A stretch of DNA of 53,344 bases from Alteromonadaceae bacterium (GTDB lineage Bacteria > Pseudomonadota > Gammaproteobacteria > Pseudomonadales > Cellvibrionaceae), in contig NVXL01000212.1 of assembly GCA_002746115.1 (NCBI GenBank), forward strand, positions 1 to 53,344. The letters are read 5' to 3'. Position 1 is the first letter of the stretch. The number at the start of each line of letters is the position of its first letter. Below the pieces are notes generated by a model, which saw only the letters and a list, made by a program, of their open reading frames with translations, did no database searches and was not told where the DNA came from. The position numbers were made by a program, and so were the translations under genes. Positions 20,959 through 31,751 of this stretch are shown here, piece after piece.

Positions 20959-21627
20959 TTATTGAAAATTAGCGCTGCCTGTAAAAAATGTAGATTGCAA
21001 AACACTATAAATATTCGGGTTTTGCGACCAACCAATTGCTGTAACTCTAAATACCTGCGGATACGCGTCTCCACCACCCGCACTGTCATCAAGGGATGCG
21101 AAGCGTCCAGGCTCTCGAGATTCACCAAAATATTCGATTACAAATCGAGGCGGATACGCCCATTCATCACTTAAATTTTCCACAGCAACGCTCGAAGCCA
21201 AGTTAGCAAGGAGTAACCAGTCTTGATCGTCAGATAAGTCAGTGAAAACATTCGAGAGTGGCTTGGGATGGAACGGAGCCACGCTAAAACTAGCATCAAG
21301 CACCACATCGCTGTACAGCGCCAAACCCATGGCATCCATAACCACTGAGCCGGGCACCGCTATTGCGTTGTAAATTGAAGTTTTTGACGTCATATTCACA
21401 GCCAAACGCCTCTCGGCCTCTCGCAGAGCCGATTCGGCAGCATTCCGGGCAATAATTTTTTGCCGATGATTACTGGCCATACGCTCTTGCAGCGTGGCAC
21501 TTTTCATTGTTGAAATACCGAGAACCGTCATCACAGCCAAAACAACCAGAGCAATAATAAGCGTCGCTCCTTGCTGTCTACGAAAAGGCGGTTTCAATGT
21601 TCGATTCAATCGCTGCTGTCTAAACAT
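20959..21627 (-). CDS. pilX: Minor pilin assembly protein PilX
   Basis: A 222-residue pseudopilin-like protein with basic leader RRQQG followed by ATLIIALVVLAVMTVLGIS. Position +5 is Ile instead of Glu, as is usual for PilX/GspK-type tip pilins. The segment GISTMKSATLQERMASN after the helix is the PilX N-terminal signature. In Pseudomonas, PilX works with PilV, PilW, FimU and PilY1 to prime pilus assembly. It sits nine bases downstream of pilW. Confidence 0.9.
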   Translation of the reverse strand: MFRQQRLNRTLKPPFRRQQGATLIIALVVLAVMTVLGISTMKSATLQERMASNHRQKIIARNAAESALREAERRLAVNMTSKTSIYNAIAVPGSVVMDAMGLALYSDVVLDASFSVAPFHPKPLSNVFTDLSDDQDWLLLANLASSVAVENLSDEWAYPPRFVIEYFGESREPGRFASLDDSAGGGDAYPQVFRVTAIGWSQNPNIYSVLQSTFFTGSANFQ

Positions 21628-21636
21628 AGCTCTTCT

Positions 21637-22860
21637 CTAATTTTGAATTTGATTACGTATCGCGATGGTTCGAGTAATCGTCTTTGTCAGAAGACGACTG
21701 CTGCCGCTATCACCACCGAGCTTAGCATTTTCAACCGAGTTCAAAGTCACGGTAATACGTAGGCGGTCAACATCATTCCAAGCGCCTGCAGCCTCAACAG
21801 CATCTGCGGTACCAAACATCAAGGTTCCACCACCACCATCTGGCTGCCAGCCATATGCAACCTGAAACTGCTCTACACCCTCTGCCATTTCTTCGCTATC
21901 ACGGAATAAAGCACAGTATTCAGGGTGCTCATCACTGCAGTTAACCCCGAGTTCTTTACCTGCAGCACTTTGCTTAATGCTGTACGTATAAGCACTACGC
22001 CCAGCATACAAATACGGCCTAGCTCGAGAACTGTCATTTGAGCCACCACATCCCGGTATTTCTACGCCTGGAGTATAACGTTCGATAGGTGAGCTATTGG
22101 GAGGATCCAGCCCCTCGTACTCATTACCTAAAAACTCATTGTAATGGCCTTCCGGAGCATAGGTGTTAAACTCAAACTTAACAGTACCAATACCCGCTTC
22201 AATATCTATATCAGCACTAGGGTCATTAGTGATCATCATGTAAACTGCCGCACGACAGTCCCCAATAAGCGCTACCTCGTATTGATCAAGTGTTCCGTAG
22301 GTATTTCGGTCAGCGAGAGCACTTATATCAAGCTCAATCTCCTGAGGAAATACCTCATCTTTAGTATCCGGGTCGGGGCAAACCTTATAGCTGTCCACAG
22401 GGATTGCAGCAGCTCTAGAAGCATAACGAAATACAACCTCATCTTGCGCCATCGGATCACTACCGTCATCAACCGCACCATCAGTGCCGTAAATCATATC
22501 ATCAAGAAAATAACGGTGGCCTTTTTCAATAGCAACCGTCTCACCGTCGCTTCCTATAGCCTTATTACTCCCCAAAATACTGCCGACTCCCGGGCGACTC
22601 CCAACCACAAACGTCTGGGCAAAACAACCAAAATTACCCGTTTGACTCGCATCGTCCTCAATTTGACTAAAAATGTAACGCACATTCTCCTGAATTCTCG
22701 ATGTACCCTCACCGACCATCGAGTTTGCACGTGATGTTGCATGAAGTTGAAATACACCACCGAGGATGAAGGCTCCGATAACTACGGATATCATCAACTC
22801 AATAAGTCCCAAACCTTGTTCATTACGAATACTCATGATTCGTTTATCATTAGTTTTCAT
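21637..22860 (-). CDS. pilW: Minor pilin assembly protein PilW
   Basis: A 407-residue pseudopilin with leader ending NEQG, cleaved before LGLIELMISVVIGAF (Glu at +5), and a large periplasmic domain typical of PilW/GspJ. The ATG overlaps the pilV stop by one base (TGATG), showing translational coupling. An in-frame ATG at codon 9 would give a shorter, more typical leader. Confidence 0.9.
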   Translation of the reverse strand: MKTNDKRIMSIRNEQGLGLIELMISVVIGAFILGGVFQLHATSRANSMVGEGTSRIQENVRYIFSQIEDDASQTGNFGCFAQTFVVGSRPGVGSILGSNKAIGSDGETVAIEKGHRYFLDDMIYGTDGAVDDGSDPMAQDEVVFRYASRAAAIPVDSYKVCPDPDTKDEVFPQEIELDISALADRNTYGTLDQYEVALIGDCRAAVYMMITNDPSADIDIEAGIGTVKFEFNTYAPEGHYNEFLGNEYEGLDPPNSSPIERYTPGVEIPGCGGSNDSSRARPYLYAGRSAYTYSIKQSAAGKELGVNCSDEHPEYCALFRDSEEMAEGVEQFQVAYGWQPDGGGGTLMFGTADAVEAAGAWNDVDRLRITVTLNSVENAKLGGDSGSSRLLTKTITRTIAIRNQIQN

Positions 22861-23423
22861 CAGATTCTCACTTTAATTGTATAGCAAGCCAAATCATCAT
22901 CCGGGCACTCTATCGTGCCATCATCAGCAACAGCGGCCTCGGAACCAATGGCTCCTCTCAAGTTAGCATCCCACATCACCGTAATCACAAGCACCGACAT
23001 ACCATCGATTTGCACATCTCTAACTTGACCAAAACCGCCAGGTAAACGCCGTTCTATTTGCCGAGACCACTCATTCCTATCATTGCGAACCTGAGTATCA
23101 CGCGAACAACCTGAATTACAGTTGGTTTCAGAGGCGCCCGCTATAGTAGTAAGGTTCCCATAATCCTCCGCAGTTTGGCCAGCACCATTTGAAATATCAT
23201 CGTAGGCCGAAATCATGCTCAGCATATCTTCAGCTAAAAGCTGGGCTTCAGTAATAAAAATAGCGCGTTGATTACTACGCACACCGGTTAACTGCATAGA
23301 TAAAACGCCAAGTAAACCAACCGCTAAGATAAATAACGCAACTAGCACTTCAACCATTCCAGTTCCGGCCTGCCGACGCAGACGAGCGTTCATACTTTTT
23401 ACGCAGATTATTACTCGGCGCAT
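22860..23423 (-). CDS. pilV: Minor pilin PilV
   Basis: A 187-residue type IV pilus modification protein. The prepilin site is atypical: cleavage after RRQAG leaves TGMVEVLVALF with Glu at +5. The following segment LAVGLLGVLSMQLTGVRSNQ is characteristic of PilV/GspI. The start overlaps the upstream fimU-like gene by 13 bases and the stop overlaps pilW by one. A second Met at codon 11 would shorten the leader to five residues. Confidence 0.9.
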   Translation of the reverse strand: MRRVIICVKSMNARLRRQAGTGMVEVLVALFILAVGLLGVLSMQLTGVRSNQRAIFITEAQLLAEDMLSMISAYDDISNGAGQTAEDYGNLTTIAGASETNCNSGCSRDTQVRNDRNEWSRQIERRLPGGFGQVRDVQIDGMSVLVITVMWDANLRGAIGSEAAVADDGTIECPDDDLACYTIKVRI

Positions 23424-23965
23424 AACTGCACTCCTATTTTCATCGATTTATTCCCCGATATTCTTAAACAAAACGTGCGAGCGCCTGCAGGGTTATTGGT
23501 TACGTTGTAAGCTGGCGATTGCAAAATAAAGCGTAACGTCTCGTCGGTATTTTCGAGGCGACCTTGAGCATTAAAAGTTAAACTAAAAACGCTTCCCGTT
23601 AAATCTACCCCATCGCGCATCCCTTCCCCAACAAGAAGACGGCACGTGCTCACATCTGCTGGGTTGGGGCAGCGAGTCGTTTGAGCGATTCGGACAATCC
23701 AACCGGCACTCCAAGGATCACTTTCACTACAATTAATACCATCTGTGCTCGCACATAACTGGACATCAATTGCTCGAGCTACCGCTTCACCGCGTGTGTA
23801 ATTGACGGCACTGGCAAAATTACTTGCATCTGCAACCATCGTTTGATTATTAATAAAGGTCCGCATAGACGGCGCAGCAGCACTGGCAAGGATCGCAACA
23901 ATCGCCATAGTTACGAGCAATTCGATAAGGGTAAAACCAGATGTTTTTTGATATATGCTTTTCAT
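23411..23965 (-). CDS. fimU: Minor pilin FimU (GspH/FimT family)
   Basis: A 184-residue pseudopilin with leader MKSIYQKTSG, cleaved before FTLIELLVTMAIVAIL, and a GspH-like globular domain. I chose the ATG at 23965. The frame extends to a TTG at 24010, but that would add 15 uncharged, non-leader-like residues. It is the first gene of the minor pilin operon and so corresponds to fimU. The second family member, upstream and facing the other way, is fimT. Confidence 0.87.
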   Translation of the reverse strand: MKSIYQKTSGFTLIELLVTMAIVAILASAAAPSMRTFINNQTMVADASNFASAVNYTRGEAVARAIDVQLCASTDGINCSESDPWSAGWIVRIAQTTRCPNPADVSTCRLLVGEGMRDGVDLTGSVFSLTFNAQGRLENTDETLRFILQSPAYNVTNNPAGARTFCLRISGNKSMKIGVQLCAE

Positions 23966-24124
23966 AGTTATAGTTATATCGCTAAAGTTATGGGATTTAA
24001 AGTAGTGCAAGATAACCGGGCAGTTCTTACGATGAAGCGCACCTGGTGTGACGCAGGTAACAGAGCAGCGCTCAAAGAAATGAGCGAAGGTAGTGTCTAA
24101 AAAATTAAAATGTTATCAATCGAT

Positions 24125-24154
24125 AGGGTTAACCGTTAAAGAACAGTTAACCCT
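24125..24154 (-). terminator. Hairpin downstream of ispH
   Basis: A nine-bp perfect stem AGGGTTAAC (24125-24133) / GTTAACCCT (24146-24154) with a 12-base loop lies 26 bases past the ispH stop. It is likely the end of the murJ-to-ispH transcript. A clean U-run is lacking. Confidence 0.5.
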
Positions 24155-24179
24155 CTTGGTAGTATTTTCAGCCGTCACT

Positions 24180-25115
24180 TCACGCACGCAGCTCTTTAGG
24201 CAGAGAGAAGCGAATATTTTCTTCACGACCATCAAGTTCCACGGGCTTCTCGGCCCCCATAGATTGAAGACCTTTAACCACGTCCGCAACCAACACTTCA
24301 GGAGCGGACGCACCGGCCGTGATACCTATTCGTTTTACACCTTTGAGCCAACCCGACTGGATATGCTCAGGGCCATCAACTAAAAATGCCCTTGCGCCGC
24401 AACGCTCAGCCAATTCTCTTAGCCGATTTGAGTTTGAGCTGTTCGGAGAGCCAACCACCAAAACAAGGTCACATTCAAGCGCTAGCTGTTTAACCGCGTC
24501 TTGTCGATTTTGAGTCGCGTAACAAATATCGTCTTTACGTGGGCCTACGATTTTGGGGAACCGGGTACGTAAGCGCTCGATAACTTTCGTAGTGTCATCA
24601 ACTGAAAGCGTTGTCTGGGTCACGTATGCAAGGGAGTCTTCGCTTTGAACTTCGAGGGCATCAACATCGGCTTCATTTTCAACCAGGTAAATACGCCCAC
24701 CGTTAGCGCCATCATACTGTCCCATCGTCCCCTCAACTTCTGGGTGGCCTTGATGACCAATTAGGATACACCCCTTCCCTTCAAGGCTGTACTGGGCGAC
24801 TTCTAGATGCACTTTAGTGACGAGCGGGCACGTCGCATCAAAAACTTTTAGACCTCTGCTATCCGCTTGTTTACGAACCGCCTGAGAAACACCGTGAGCA
24901 CTGAAGATAACGATAAAATCGTCTGGAACCTCTGCCAATTCATCGACAAATATGGCACCACGCTCACGCAAAGTTTCCACAACAAATTTATTGTGAACCA
25001 CTTCATGACGAACATAGATAGGGGCACCGAAAACATCTAAGGCGCGATTAACGATATCGATGGCTCGATCGACGCCAGCACAAAACCCTCGCGGGTTAGC
25101 AAGTTTAATTTCCAT
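24180..25115 (-). CDS. ispH: 4-hydroxy-3-methylbut-2-enyl diphosphate reductase
   Basis: An iron-sulfur enzyme of the last step of the methylerythritol phosphate pathway, producing isopentenyl and dimethylallyl diphosphate. The 311 residues contain the three cluster cysteines in their conserved settings: FCAGVDRAI near residue 12, [11 protein letters not shown], and the late Cys in [11 protein letters not shown]. The catalytic Glu lies in [10 protein letters not shown]. The gene follows fkpB with a 54-base gap, in the conserved ileS-lspA-fkpB-ispH order. Confidence 0.96.
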   Translation of the reverse strand: MEIKLANPRGFCAGVDRAIDIVNRALDVFGAPIYVRHEVVHNKFVVETLRERGAIFVDELAEVPDDFIVIFSAHGVSQAVRKQADSRGLKVFDATCPLVTKVHLEVAQYSLEGKGCILIGHQGHPEVEGTMGQYDGANGGRIYLVENEADVDALEVQSEDSLAYVTQTTLSVDDTTKVIERLRTRFPKIVGPRKDDICYATQNRQDAVKQLALECDLVLVVGSPNSSNSNRLRELAERCGARAFLVDGPEHIQSGWLKGVKRIGITAGASAPEVLVADVVKGLQSMGAEKPVELDGREENIRFSLPKELRA

Positions 25116-25169
25116 AGAAAGTATTCAAAAATTCAACAGCAAAAATAGTTACAGGGATTGAACAATACC

Positions 25170-25619
25170 CTAATGTTTTACGATCGGTACGATGGAGAGA
25201 ATTTCAATATCGAAGGTGATATTACGCCCTGATAGCGGGTGATTGAAGTCCACCGTCACCTTGTCATCAGTAAAGGAGAGAATCACACCGGGTAATTCAC
25301 CTCCGGATGGATGCGCAAATGACACGACAACGCCTTTAGCGATGGAGATATCCTCACCAAAAGTATCTCGCCCAACCACGTGCACATTTCCAGGGTTGTT
25401 CTCACCAAACCCTTTTTCCGGAGGGATTACAAACGTTTCACGGTCGCCTTCTTTTAAGCCAACCAATACCTGCTCAAATCCAGGTAACAAACGCCCATCA
25501 CCGAAAATAAAAGTTGCAGGATCACCATCAAAGTTGGAATCGATCATCTGACCGTCATTAAGCTTAAGTGAAAAGTGCAGTGTTACCTGAACACCTTCGC
25601 CAACCAGCAGTTCGTGCAT
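25170..25619 (-). CDS. fkpB: FKBP-type peptidyl-prolyl isomerase (SlpA)
   Basis: A 149-residue SlyD/SlpA-type prolyl isomerase and chaperone, the same length as E. coli FkpB. The FKBP core (LKLNDGQMIDSNFDGDP, FIFGDGRLLPGFEQVL) is interrupted by the insert-in-flap domain (PPEKGFGENNPGNV...). It lacks the His-rich metal tail of SlyD. The location between lspA and ispH is the classical one. Confidence 0.93.
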   Translation of the reverse strand: MHELLVGEGVQVTLHFSLKLNDGQMIDSNFDGDPATFIFGDGRLLPGFEQVLVGLKEGDRETFVIPPEKGFGENNPGNVHVVGRDTFGEDISIAKGVVVSFAHPSGGELPGVILSFTDDKVTVDFNHPLSGRNITFDIEILSIVPIVKH

Positions 25620-25741
25620 ACTTGCTATTTACCAAACTCAATTCGCGCTTATCAAGCCGCGAGCATATGAAAATTCTGCGAGTACTGAGTCGCCGTTAAG
25701 CAATAACACACCCTACTCGCATGACCAATTTGTAGATAATA

Positions 25742-26224
25742 CTAAGCTTCGCTTTTCATATCAAACAAAGCATCCCAAAATAATATTACGACACCTAGCG
25801 TAATCGCTAAGTCAGCAATATTAAATACCGGGAATTCCATCTCTTTATAATGTAACAAGATAAAGTCCACAACATAACCCAAGGTCGCACGGTCATATAA
25901 ATTACCAAGCGCTCCCCCTAAGATTAAAGCCATACCCAAGGCTTCTAGCCTTTTGCTTTGATCCAGACGAGCAATCCAAACAATCAATCCGATACTTACA
26001 GCACTCGACACACTCGCCAAGAACGCTCGCTGCCACCCACCTTCTTGAGCCAGAAAGTTGAACGCTGCCCCATAGTTATGGCGAAGGGTCAGATCAAACA
26101 TCGAAAAGACCATTTCTCGATCATAGAGAGCAAAATTTGAGCTTGCCCATTTTTTCGAAAATAAATCTAAGATTACAACAATTAAAGCAAACAGATACCA
26201 ACACCAAGGTAGGTATCTATGCAT
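25742..26224 (-). CDS. lspA: Lipoprotein signal peptidase (signal peptidase II)
   Basis: An inner-membrane aspartyl protease that removes signal peptides from diacylglyceryl-modified prolipoproteins. The 160 residues span four membrane helices. The catalytic Asp pair lies in the motifs [16 protein letters not shown] and [10 protein letters not shown] start at the ATG at 26224, giving a standard-length protein that overlaps the ileS 3' end by eight bases (CTATGCATAG). The open frame continues upstream inside ileS but is not family-like. BamD in this window is a predicted substrate after lipidation. Confidence 0.94.
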   Translation of the reverse strand: MHRYLPWCWYLFALIVVILDLFSKKWASSNFALYDREMVFSMFDLTLRHNYGAAFNFLAQEGGWQRAFLASVSSAVSIGLIVWIARLDQSKRLEALGMALILGGALGNLYDRATLGYVVDFILLHYKEMEFPVFNIADLAITLGVVILFWDALFDMKSEA

Positions 26225-29030
26225 AACGGCGTTTCTCACCATCTCCTGCAACATTATCAATACAGCGATGACACAGTTCGGGATGTTCTTCATGCTTACC
26301 CACATCAGACTGATGATGCCAGCAACGGACGCACTTCTCACCTTTGGAGCGCTCGACAGTAATTTTTAACCCTTCGATATCACAGCTTTGTGCCGTATCG
26401 TTAGCGTCATCTAACGACGCGATGTTCACCGACGACGTTATGAGTACGAAACGAAGCTCGTCTTCTAGGAGCGCTAAGCGCTTCTGATTCTCTGGTGAGC
26501 AATAAAGGGTCACCTGCGCCGCTAACGAGCTGCCCACCTCACCAGTACCTCGCTTCAGCTCGATCGCCTTATTTACAGCGTTTTTCACCTTAGCCACAAA
26601 CTGCCAATATTCGCCGCTCATTGATGCGCTGTCTGCTAGACGTTCCAATGAATACCAGCGCGAAACAAACACATTACTCTCTGTTTGCCCGGGTAGCTCT
26701 CGCCAAATTTCATCCGCTGTAAACGATAGAATTGGAGCAATCCAACGAACTAAAGCATTTGCGATATGGAAAAGTGCCGTTTGTACCGAGCGTCTCTCCT
26801 GGCTATCTGACTGAGTAGTGTACTGACGATCTTTAATAATATCGAGGTAAAAGCCACCCATATCAACAATACAAAAGTTGTGTATTTTTTGATAAATTTG
26901 GTGGAATTGATAGTTATCGTAGCAAGCAATAATCTCATCTTGTACTTTCGCTGCCTGATCAATTGCCCATTTATCCAGAGCTAATAGCTCATCAAAAGGC
27001 AATACATGTTTATCAGGTTCAAAACCAGAAAGATTAGACAATAAGAACCGAGCGGTATTTCTAATACGGCGATAGGAGTCAGCGATACGCTTGAAGTTCT
27101 CTTTGGCGACGGTGATCTCACCAGAATAGTCGGTCGCGGCAACCCATAAGCGCAGCACGTCAGCGCCATACTCGTTGATCACCTCACTTGGAGCAATCGT
27201 ATTACCAATGGATTTGGACATTTTATGCCCGTTTTCATCCACAGTAAAACCATGTGTCAACACGGCTTTGTAGGGCGCAGAACCATTAATTGCCATGGCG
27301 GTTTTTAAAGATGACTGGAACCAACCGCGGTGCTGATCAGACCCTTCAAGGTATAAATCTGCAGGATACTGTAACTGCTCTCGGCGATTCAGTACTGCTT
27401 GATGCGTTACCCCAGAGTCAAACCAAACGTCGAGCGTATCCGTCACTTTTTCATAGCTATCCGCTTCGTCACCTAGTAAATCACGGCTATCTAGATCAAA
27501 CCAAGCATCTATACCTTGCTGCTCGACAAGTAGCGCAACCTCTTCGATTAAGCGTCCAGTCTCAGGGTGTAACTGTTGCGTATCTTTATGTATGAATAAC
27601 GCAATTGGCACGCCCCAAGTACGCTGACGCGAAATACACCAATCAGGGCTACTCTCTAACATTCCGTCAATACGGGCTTTACCCCAATCAGGTAACCAAG
27701 TGACCTCTTCAACCGCACTTTTTACAGAGTCGAGTAGTCCCTTATGCTTCATACTGATAAACCACTGCGGCGTCGCACGGTAAATCAGCGGCGTTTTAGT
27801 ACGCCAACAATGAGGGTAGCTATGCGAAAATTTACTTTGCTGTAATAGATTTCCGCGCTCTTCAAGTAAAGCTACAACCTTAGCATCTACTTTATAAACG
27901 TGTTCACCCGCAAAGATTTCCACACCGTCAATAAAAAGGCCAGAGGCATTTACATAGTTCAGCGTCGACAGGTCATATTTTTTACCAACAACGAAATCTT
28001 CCACACCATGATCAGGCGCAGTATGGACACAACCGGTACCGGCGTCCGTCGTGACATGGGAACCTAGTATGACAGGAACCTGTTTTTCATAAAAAGGATG
28101 ATTAAGCTTAAGGTGCTCAAGTGCACTACCCGTGCATTTAGCTAAAACACTTACATCAGCGAGACCTGCGCGCTCTGTGACGCTCTCAAGTAAGGCTTCC
28201 GCGATAATCAAACGTTCCTGACCATGCTGAATCAGTATGTACTCAAGATCCGTATTTAAACTCACAGCTTGGTTTGACGGCAATGTCCAAGGAGTTGTTG
28301 TCCAAATAACAACCGAGATAGTCCCTTCGCCCGGAAGCGCTTCAAGGCCATCAAAACGGCTAAGTAAATCCGCTTGATCAAATACCGAAAACCTAACATC
28401 AATCGAGTAGGAGACCTTATCTTTGTACTCCACTTCGGCTTCAGCCAAAGCTGAGGCACCCACTACGCTCCAATAGACCGGCTTAAAGCCTTTTACTAAG
28501 TGACCATTTTCTGCAATTTTACCTAACGAGCGAATGATGTCCGCTTCGAACTCAAAGTCCATCGTGAGATAGGGGTTTTCCCAATCACCAAGTAAGCCTA
28601 AACGAACAAAGTCCGCTTTCTGGCCAGCAACTTGTTTTGCCGCATATTCACGACACTTTTTACGGAAAGTTTTATGGTCAACCTTAACGCCTGCTTTGCC
28701 AATTTTTTTCTCGACATTGTGCTCGATCGGTAGGCCATGACAATCCCAGCCAGGCACAAACGGCGCGTCAAAACCACTGATGGTTTTTGCTTTAATAATG
28801 ATATCTTTAAGCACTCGATTAATCGAATGCCCCAAATGAATATTACCGTTAGCATATGGAGGCCCATCATGCAAAATGAACTTTTCACAGCCTTCACGCT
28901 GCTCACGAATTTGTTCGTAAAGTTTTTCATCCTGCCAACGTTTAAGTATCTGAGGCTCGCGCTGAGTCAGGTTTGCTTTCATTGGAAATTTAGTACTAGG
29001 TAAATTCAATGTCGATTTGTAATCGCTCAT
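26217..29030 (-). CDS. ileS: Isoleucyl-tRNA synthetase
   Basis: A class I aminoacyl-tRNA synthetase of 937 residues. The HIGH motif appears as HLGH in [20 protein letters not shown], the KMSKS motif as KMSKSIGN, and the editing (CP1) domain contains the conserved [13 protein letters not shown]. The C-terminal zinc site has two pairs of cysteines (CVRCW...CHRC). It lies 38 bases downstream of ribF and overlaps lspA. Confidence 0.97.
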   Translation of the reverse strand: MSDYKSTLNLPSTKFPMKANLTQREPQILKRWQDEKLYEQIREQREGCEKFILHDGPPYANGNIHLGHSINRVLKDIIIKAKTISGFDAPFVPGWDCHGLPIEHNVEKKIGKAGVKVDHKTFRKKCREYAAKQVAGQKADFVRLGLLGDWENPYLTMDFEFEADIIRSLGKIAENGHLVKGFKPVYWSVVGASALAEAEVEYKDKVSYSIDVRFSVFDQADLLSRFDGLEALPGEGTISVVIWTTTPWTLPSNQAVSLNTDLEYILIQHGQERLIIAEALLESVTERAGLADVSVLAKCTGSALEHLKLNHPFYEKQVPVILGSHVTTDAGTGCVHTAPDHGVEDFVVGKKYDLSTLNYVNASGLFIDGVEIFAGEHVYKVDAKVVALLEERGNLLQQSKFSHSYPHCWRTKTPLIYRATPQWFISMKHKGLLDSVKSAVEEVTWLPDWGKARIDGMLESSPDWCISRQRTWGVPIALFIHKDTQQLHPETGRLIEEVALLVEQQGIDAWFDLDSRDLLGDEADSYEKVTDTLDVWFDSGVTHQAVLNRREQLQYPADLYLEGSDQHRGWFQSSLKTAMAINGSAPYKAVLTHGFTVDENGHKMSKSIGNTIAPSEVINEYGADVLRLWVAATDYSGEITVAKENFKRIADSYRRIRNTARFLLSNLSGFEPDKHVLPFDELLALDKWAIDQAAKVQDEIIACYDNYQFHQIYQKIHNFCIVDMGGFYLDIIKDRQYTTQSDSQERRSVQTALFHIANALVRWIAPILSFTADEIWRELPGQTESNVFVSRWYSLERLADSASMSGEYWQFVAKVKNAVNKAIELKRGTGEVGSSLAAQVTLYCSPENQKRLALLEDELRFVLITSSVNIASLDDANDTAQSCDIEGLKITVERSKGEKCVRCWHHQSDVGKHEEHPELCHRCIDNVAGDGEKRRYA

Positions 29031-29068
29031 AAGCTCAATATCTACTTGTTATGTTCGCTCTTGCAGTC

Positions 29069-30049
29069 TTATGTTTTGACTGCCATGTTATTTGTTTCTG
29101 CACGGCCTTCAAAGCTGGCTCGTGCGAGTATTACGTCACGCTGTATTTGTGCCGTCAAACTGTCCAGTGATTCAAAGCGCATTTCCTGGCGCAGTTTTTT
29201 ACGAAACACTACACGAAGCATCTTGCCATATAGCTGCTGATCAGTATCAAACAGATGCACTTCGAGTACAGGTTTAGCACCACCGTCAATCGTCGGCCTT
29301 ACCCCCACGTTGGAGACTCCCTGAAACGCAGGCCTATCCGGCATATCAACCCAATAAACCTCAACGGCATACACCCCTTGTACCGGGCAACGATAACGCC
29401 CAAGCGCGATATTTACCGTGGGAAACCCCAAGGTACGCCCAAGCTGCTTGCCATAAATCACTCGTCCAGTAATCGCAAAAGCGCGTCCGAGAAGTTTTTC
29501 TGTCTCTTTCAGCCGATCCTGTTCAAACAACTGTCGAATTCGGGTACTACTAATACGGTCGCCATCGTCAGTCTCTGTACGCGTATCGCAGATACTAAAA
29601 CCATGCTGTACACCAGCTTTACGAAGTAACGCAAAATCCCCGCCTCGGTCAGATCCAAAACGAAAATCGTCACCAATAACAAGGTGTTTAACACCGATGC
29701 CATCTACGAGCACTCGATCAATAAATTCATCAGAAGATAAGGAGCAGAGCTGTCTGTTGAATTTTAAACACAGAACACGTTCAATACCCAGTTCAAATAG
29801 AGCACTGATTTTATCCCGTAAACGCATAATCCGTACAGGCACCGTTTGACTCGAAAAGAACTCTGCGGGCTGCGGCTCAAACACTATTGCCAAAGACGGT
29901 AAGTGCATTTCTTTAGCCTTGTCTAAGACTTGCTGCAAAATCACCTGATGACCACGATGGACACCGTCAAACGAGCCAATAGTCGCCACGCACCCTCGGT
30001 GACGAATCTGCAAACGTTGAAGGCCATGTATAAATTCGTGTTGAGCCAT
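29069..30049 (-). CDS. ribF: Bifunctional riboflavin kinase / FAD synthetase
   Basis: Makes FMN and FAD from riboflavin. The N-terminal nucleotidyltransferase domain has the motif GSFDGVHRGHQ (residues about 24-34), and the C-terminal kinase domain has GRVIYGKQLGRTLGFPTVNI. I choose the ATG at 30049 (326 aa, starting MAQHEF). The frame runs to a TTG seven codons earlier, but without family support. No clear Shine-Dalgarno is seen. It sits between murJ and ileS as in Pseudomonas. Confidence 0.94.
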   Translation of the reverse strand: MAQHEFIHGLQRLQIRHRGCVATIGSFDGVHRGHQVILQQVLDKAKEMHLPSLAIVFEPQPAEFFSSQTVPVRIMRLRDKISALFELGIERVLCLKFNRQLCSLSSDEFIDRVLVDGIGVKHLVIGDDFRFGSDRGGDFALLRKAGVQHGFSICDTRTETDDGDRISSTRIRQLFEQDRLKETEKLLGRAFAITGRVIYGKQLGRTLGFPTVNIALGRYRCPVQGVYAVEVYWVDMPDRPAFQGVSNVGVRPTIDGGAKPVLEVHLFDTDQQLYGKMLRVVFRKKLRQEMRFESLDSLTAQIQRDVILARASFEGRAETNNMAVKT

Positions 30050-30146
30050 AGTGAGAATTTGAAAGCACAAAGATGTAGCAGTATACCCTTTCTTAGCTCA
30101 CCAAGCACCCGCGGGATGTCGCCTCACCCCAGTAATACCTGCTTTA

Positions 30147-31739
30147 TTAGGCCTGAGGTGTCTGTAACCGTAGATCTCGCACACGCATCCCAAACATAAT
30201 CAAGGTACAAATATAGCTAGCGGTGCCTACAGACACATAGATTGCTAAGTACCGACTACGCTCAGCCCAAGTTAACAGCGCGAAATCGGGCAAATATTGA
30301 GCAAGCGATAGCAAGCCAACCAACATTACTGAACATGCAAAACCTAAGCGAATATAAAACATTAGCCATCCGCCCTGCGGTTGATATACAGCTTTAGCAC
30401 GCAGACTACGATAAAGCAGGAATGCATTTAGGCACGCAGAACACGCAGTTGCCAAGGCAAGCCCGACGTGACCAAGCTTGAAAAAATAATGCAAAGGCAC
30501 AACGAATAGTAAGTTAAGCACCATGTTTACTGCCATCGCAATAATGCCAATGCGTACCGGGCTTTTAGTGTCCTGTCGCGCAAAAAAAGCACTCGCCAAT
30601 ATTTTAATTAGCATAAAGGCGCCTAAGCCAAGCGCATAAGCTCTCAAGCTATAACTCGCCATTGTCATATCGACAACACTGGTTTTCTCATATTGAAACA
30701 AGGTGAACAAAATTGGCTTTGCCAAAACAAACAAAGCCAAGGCTGATGGCAGCGCAATGAGCAGTATTACCTTTAAGGCCCAATCCAGAGTGGCGTTAAA
30801 GTAAGTGCTGTCACCAGTATTTTGTCTAGATAAATTGGGCAAAATAACCGTCGCAATCGCAACACCAAATACGCCCAACGGTAGCTCGACTAAACGATCG
30901 GAATAAAACAACCAAGAAACACTACCTGTGGGTAAGAACGACGCCAAAATAGTATCAAAGAGTAAGTTAATTTGACTGACTGAAACCCCGAACATTGCTG
31001 GCGCCATCAACCTGAGCACTCGTCTAACAGACTCATCCGACCAGTCAACCTTTGGATGAGGCATCAACCCCAAACGCAATAAAAATGGCACTTGAAATAG
31101 GAGCTGAATAACACCCGCCACCAACACCCCCCAAGCGAGCGCCATGACAGGAACCACAAACCAAGAGGAAGCCACAACTGCGGAAAAAATTAGTGATATG
31201 TTCAGAAATATTGGTGTGATTGCGGGCACCGCAAACTGGTCGTAACTGTTAAGTATTGAGCCTGCGAACGCAGTTAAAGAAATCAATAACAAGTAAGGAA
31301 AGGTAATGCGTAAAAGATCCGACGTTAACCAAAACTTCTCAGGGTCGTTAATCAAGAACCCCATACCAAAAATAGCGGCAAACACTGGCGATATAATCAC
31401 CACCAAGGTAGTTATCCCTATCAGCGCTAAGCCAAGGCAACCACATATCCTATCGATAAGGTTCTTAACCGCAACTTGAGAGCCCTGCGCCCGATACTCT
31501 GATAACACCGGAACAAAAGCTTGAGCAAAAGCCCCTTCCGCAAAGAGGCGTCGTAAGAAGTTGGGGATTTTAAATGCGACAAAAAAGGCGTCGGCATTCG
31601 CTTCAGCACCTATAAAACGCGCAAATATGATATCGCGAACCAAGCCAAGTACTCGAGAAAGCATCGTCATTGCAGACACGAGCATGCTTGATCGCAGCAA
31701 GTTTTTTGGGGCGGTTTTGTTCAAAGGCTTTGTTGTCAA
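30147..31739 (-). CDS. murJ: Lipid II flippase MurJ with an unusual start
   Basis: A polytopic (about 14 helices) MOP-superfamily protein that flips lipid II across the inner membrane for peptidoglycan synthesis. The 530 residues show the family N-terminus LLRSSMLVSAMTMLSRVLGLVRDIIFAR and the FAEGAFAQAFVPVL motif. There is no in-frame ATG before the family-conserved N-terminus. The open frame begins at a TTG (31739). An ATG ten bases upstream (31749) is out of frame by one, across a run of seven T. The next in-frame ATG, at codon 19, would remove conserved residues. The start coordinate is therefore uncertain. Confidence 0.92.
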   Translation of the reverse strand: MTTKPLNKTAPKNLLRSSMLVSAMTMLSRVLGLVRDIIFARFIGAEANADAFFVAFKIPNFLRRLFAEGAFAQAFVPVLSEYRAQGSQVAVKNLIDRICGCLGLALIGITTLVVIISPVFAAIFGMGFLINDPEKFWLTSDLLRITFPYLLLISLTAFAGSILNSYDQFAVPAITPIFLNISLIFSAVVASSWFVVPVMALAWGVLVAGVIQLLFQVPFLLRLGLMPHPKVDWSDESVRRVLRLMAPAMFGVSVSQINLLFDTILASFLPTGSVSWLFYSDRLVELPLGVFGVAIATVILPNLSRQNTGDSTYFNATLDWALKVILLIALPSALALFVLAKPILFTLFQYEKTSVVDMTMASYSLRAYALGLGAFMLIKILASAFFARQDTKSPVRIGIIAMAVNMVLNLLFVVPLHYFFKLGHVGLALATACSACLNAFLLYRSLRAKAVYQPQGGWLMFYIRLGFACSVMLVGLLSLAQYLPDFALLTWAERSRYLAIYVSVGTASYICTLIMFGMRVRDLRLQTPQA

Positions 31740-31751
31740 AAAAAGTCATAC

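Noticed and set aside
22144-22734. Long open frame antisense to pilW (196 codons)
   Set aside because: Shadow of a real gene. The translated sequence has no recognisable domain and an unnatural composition.
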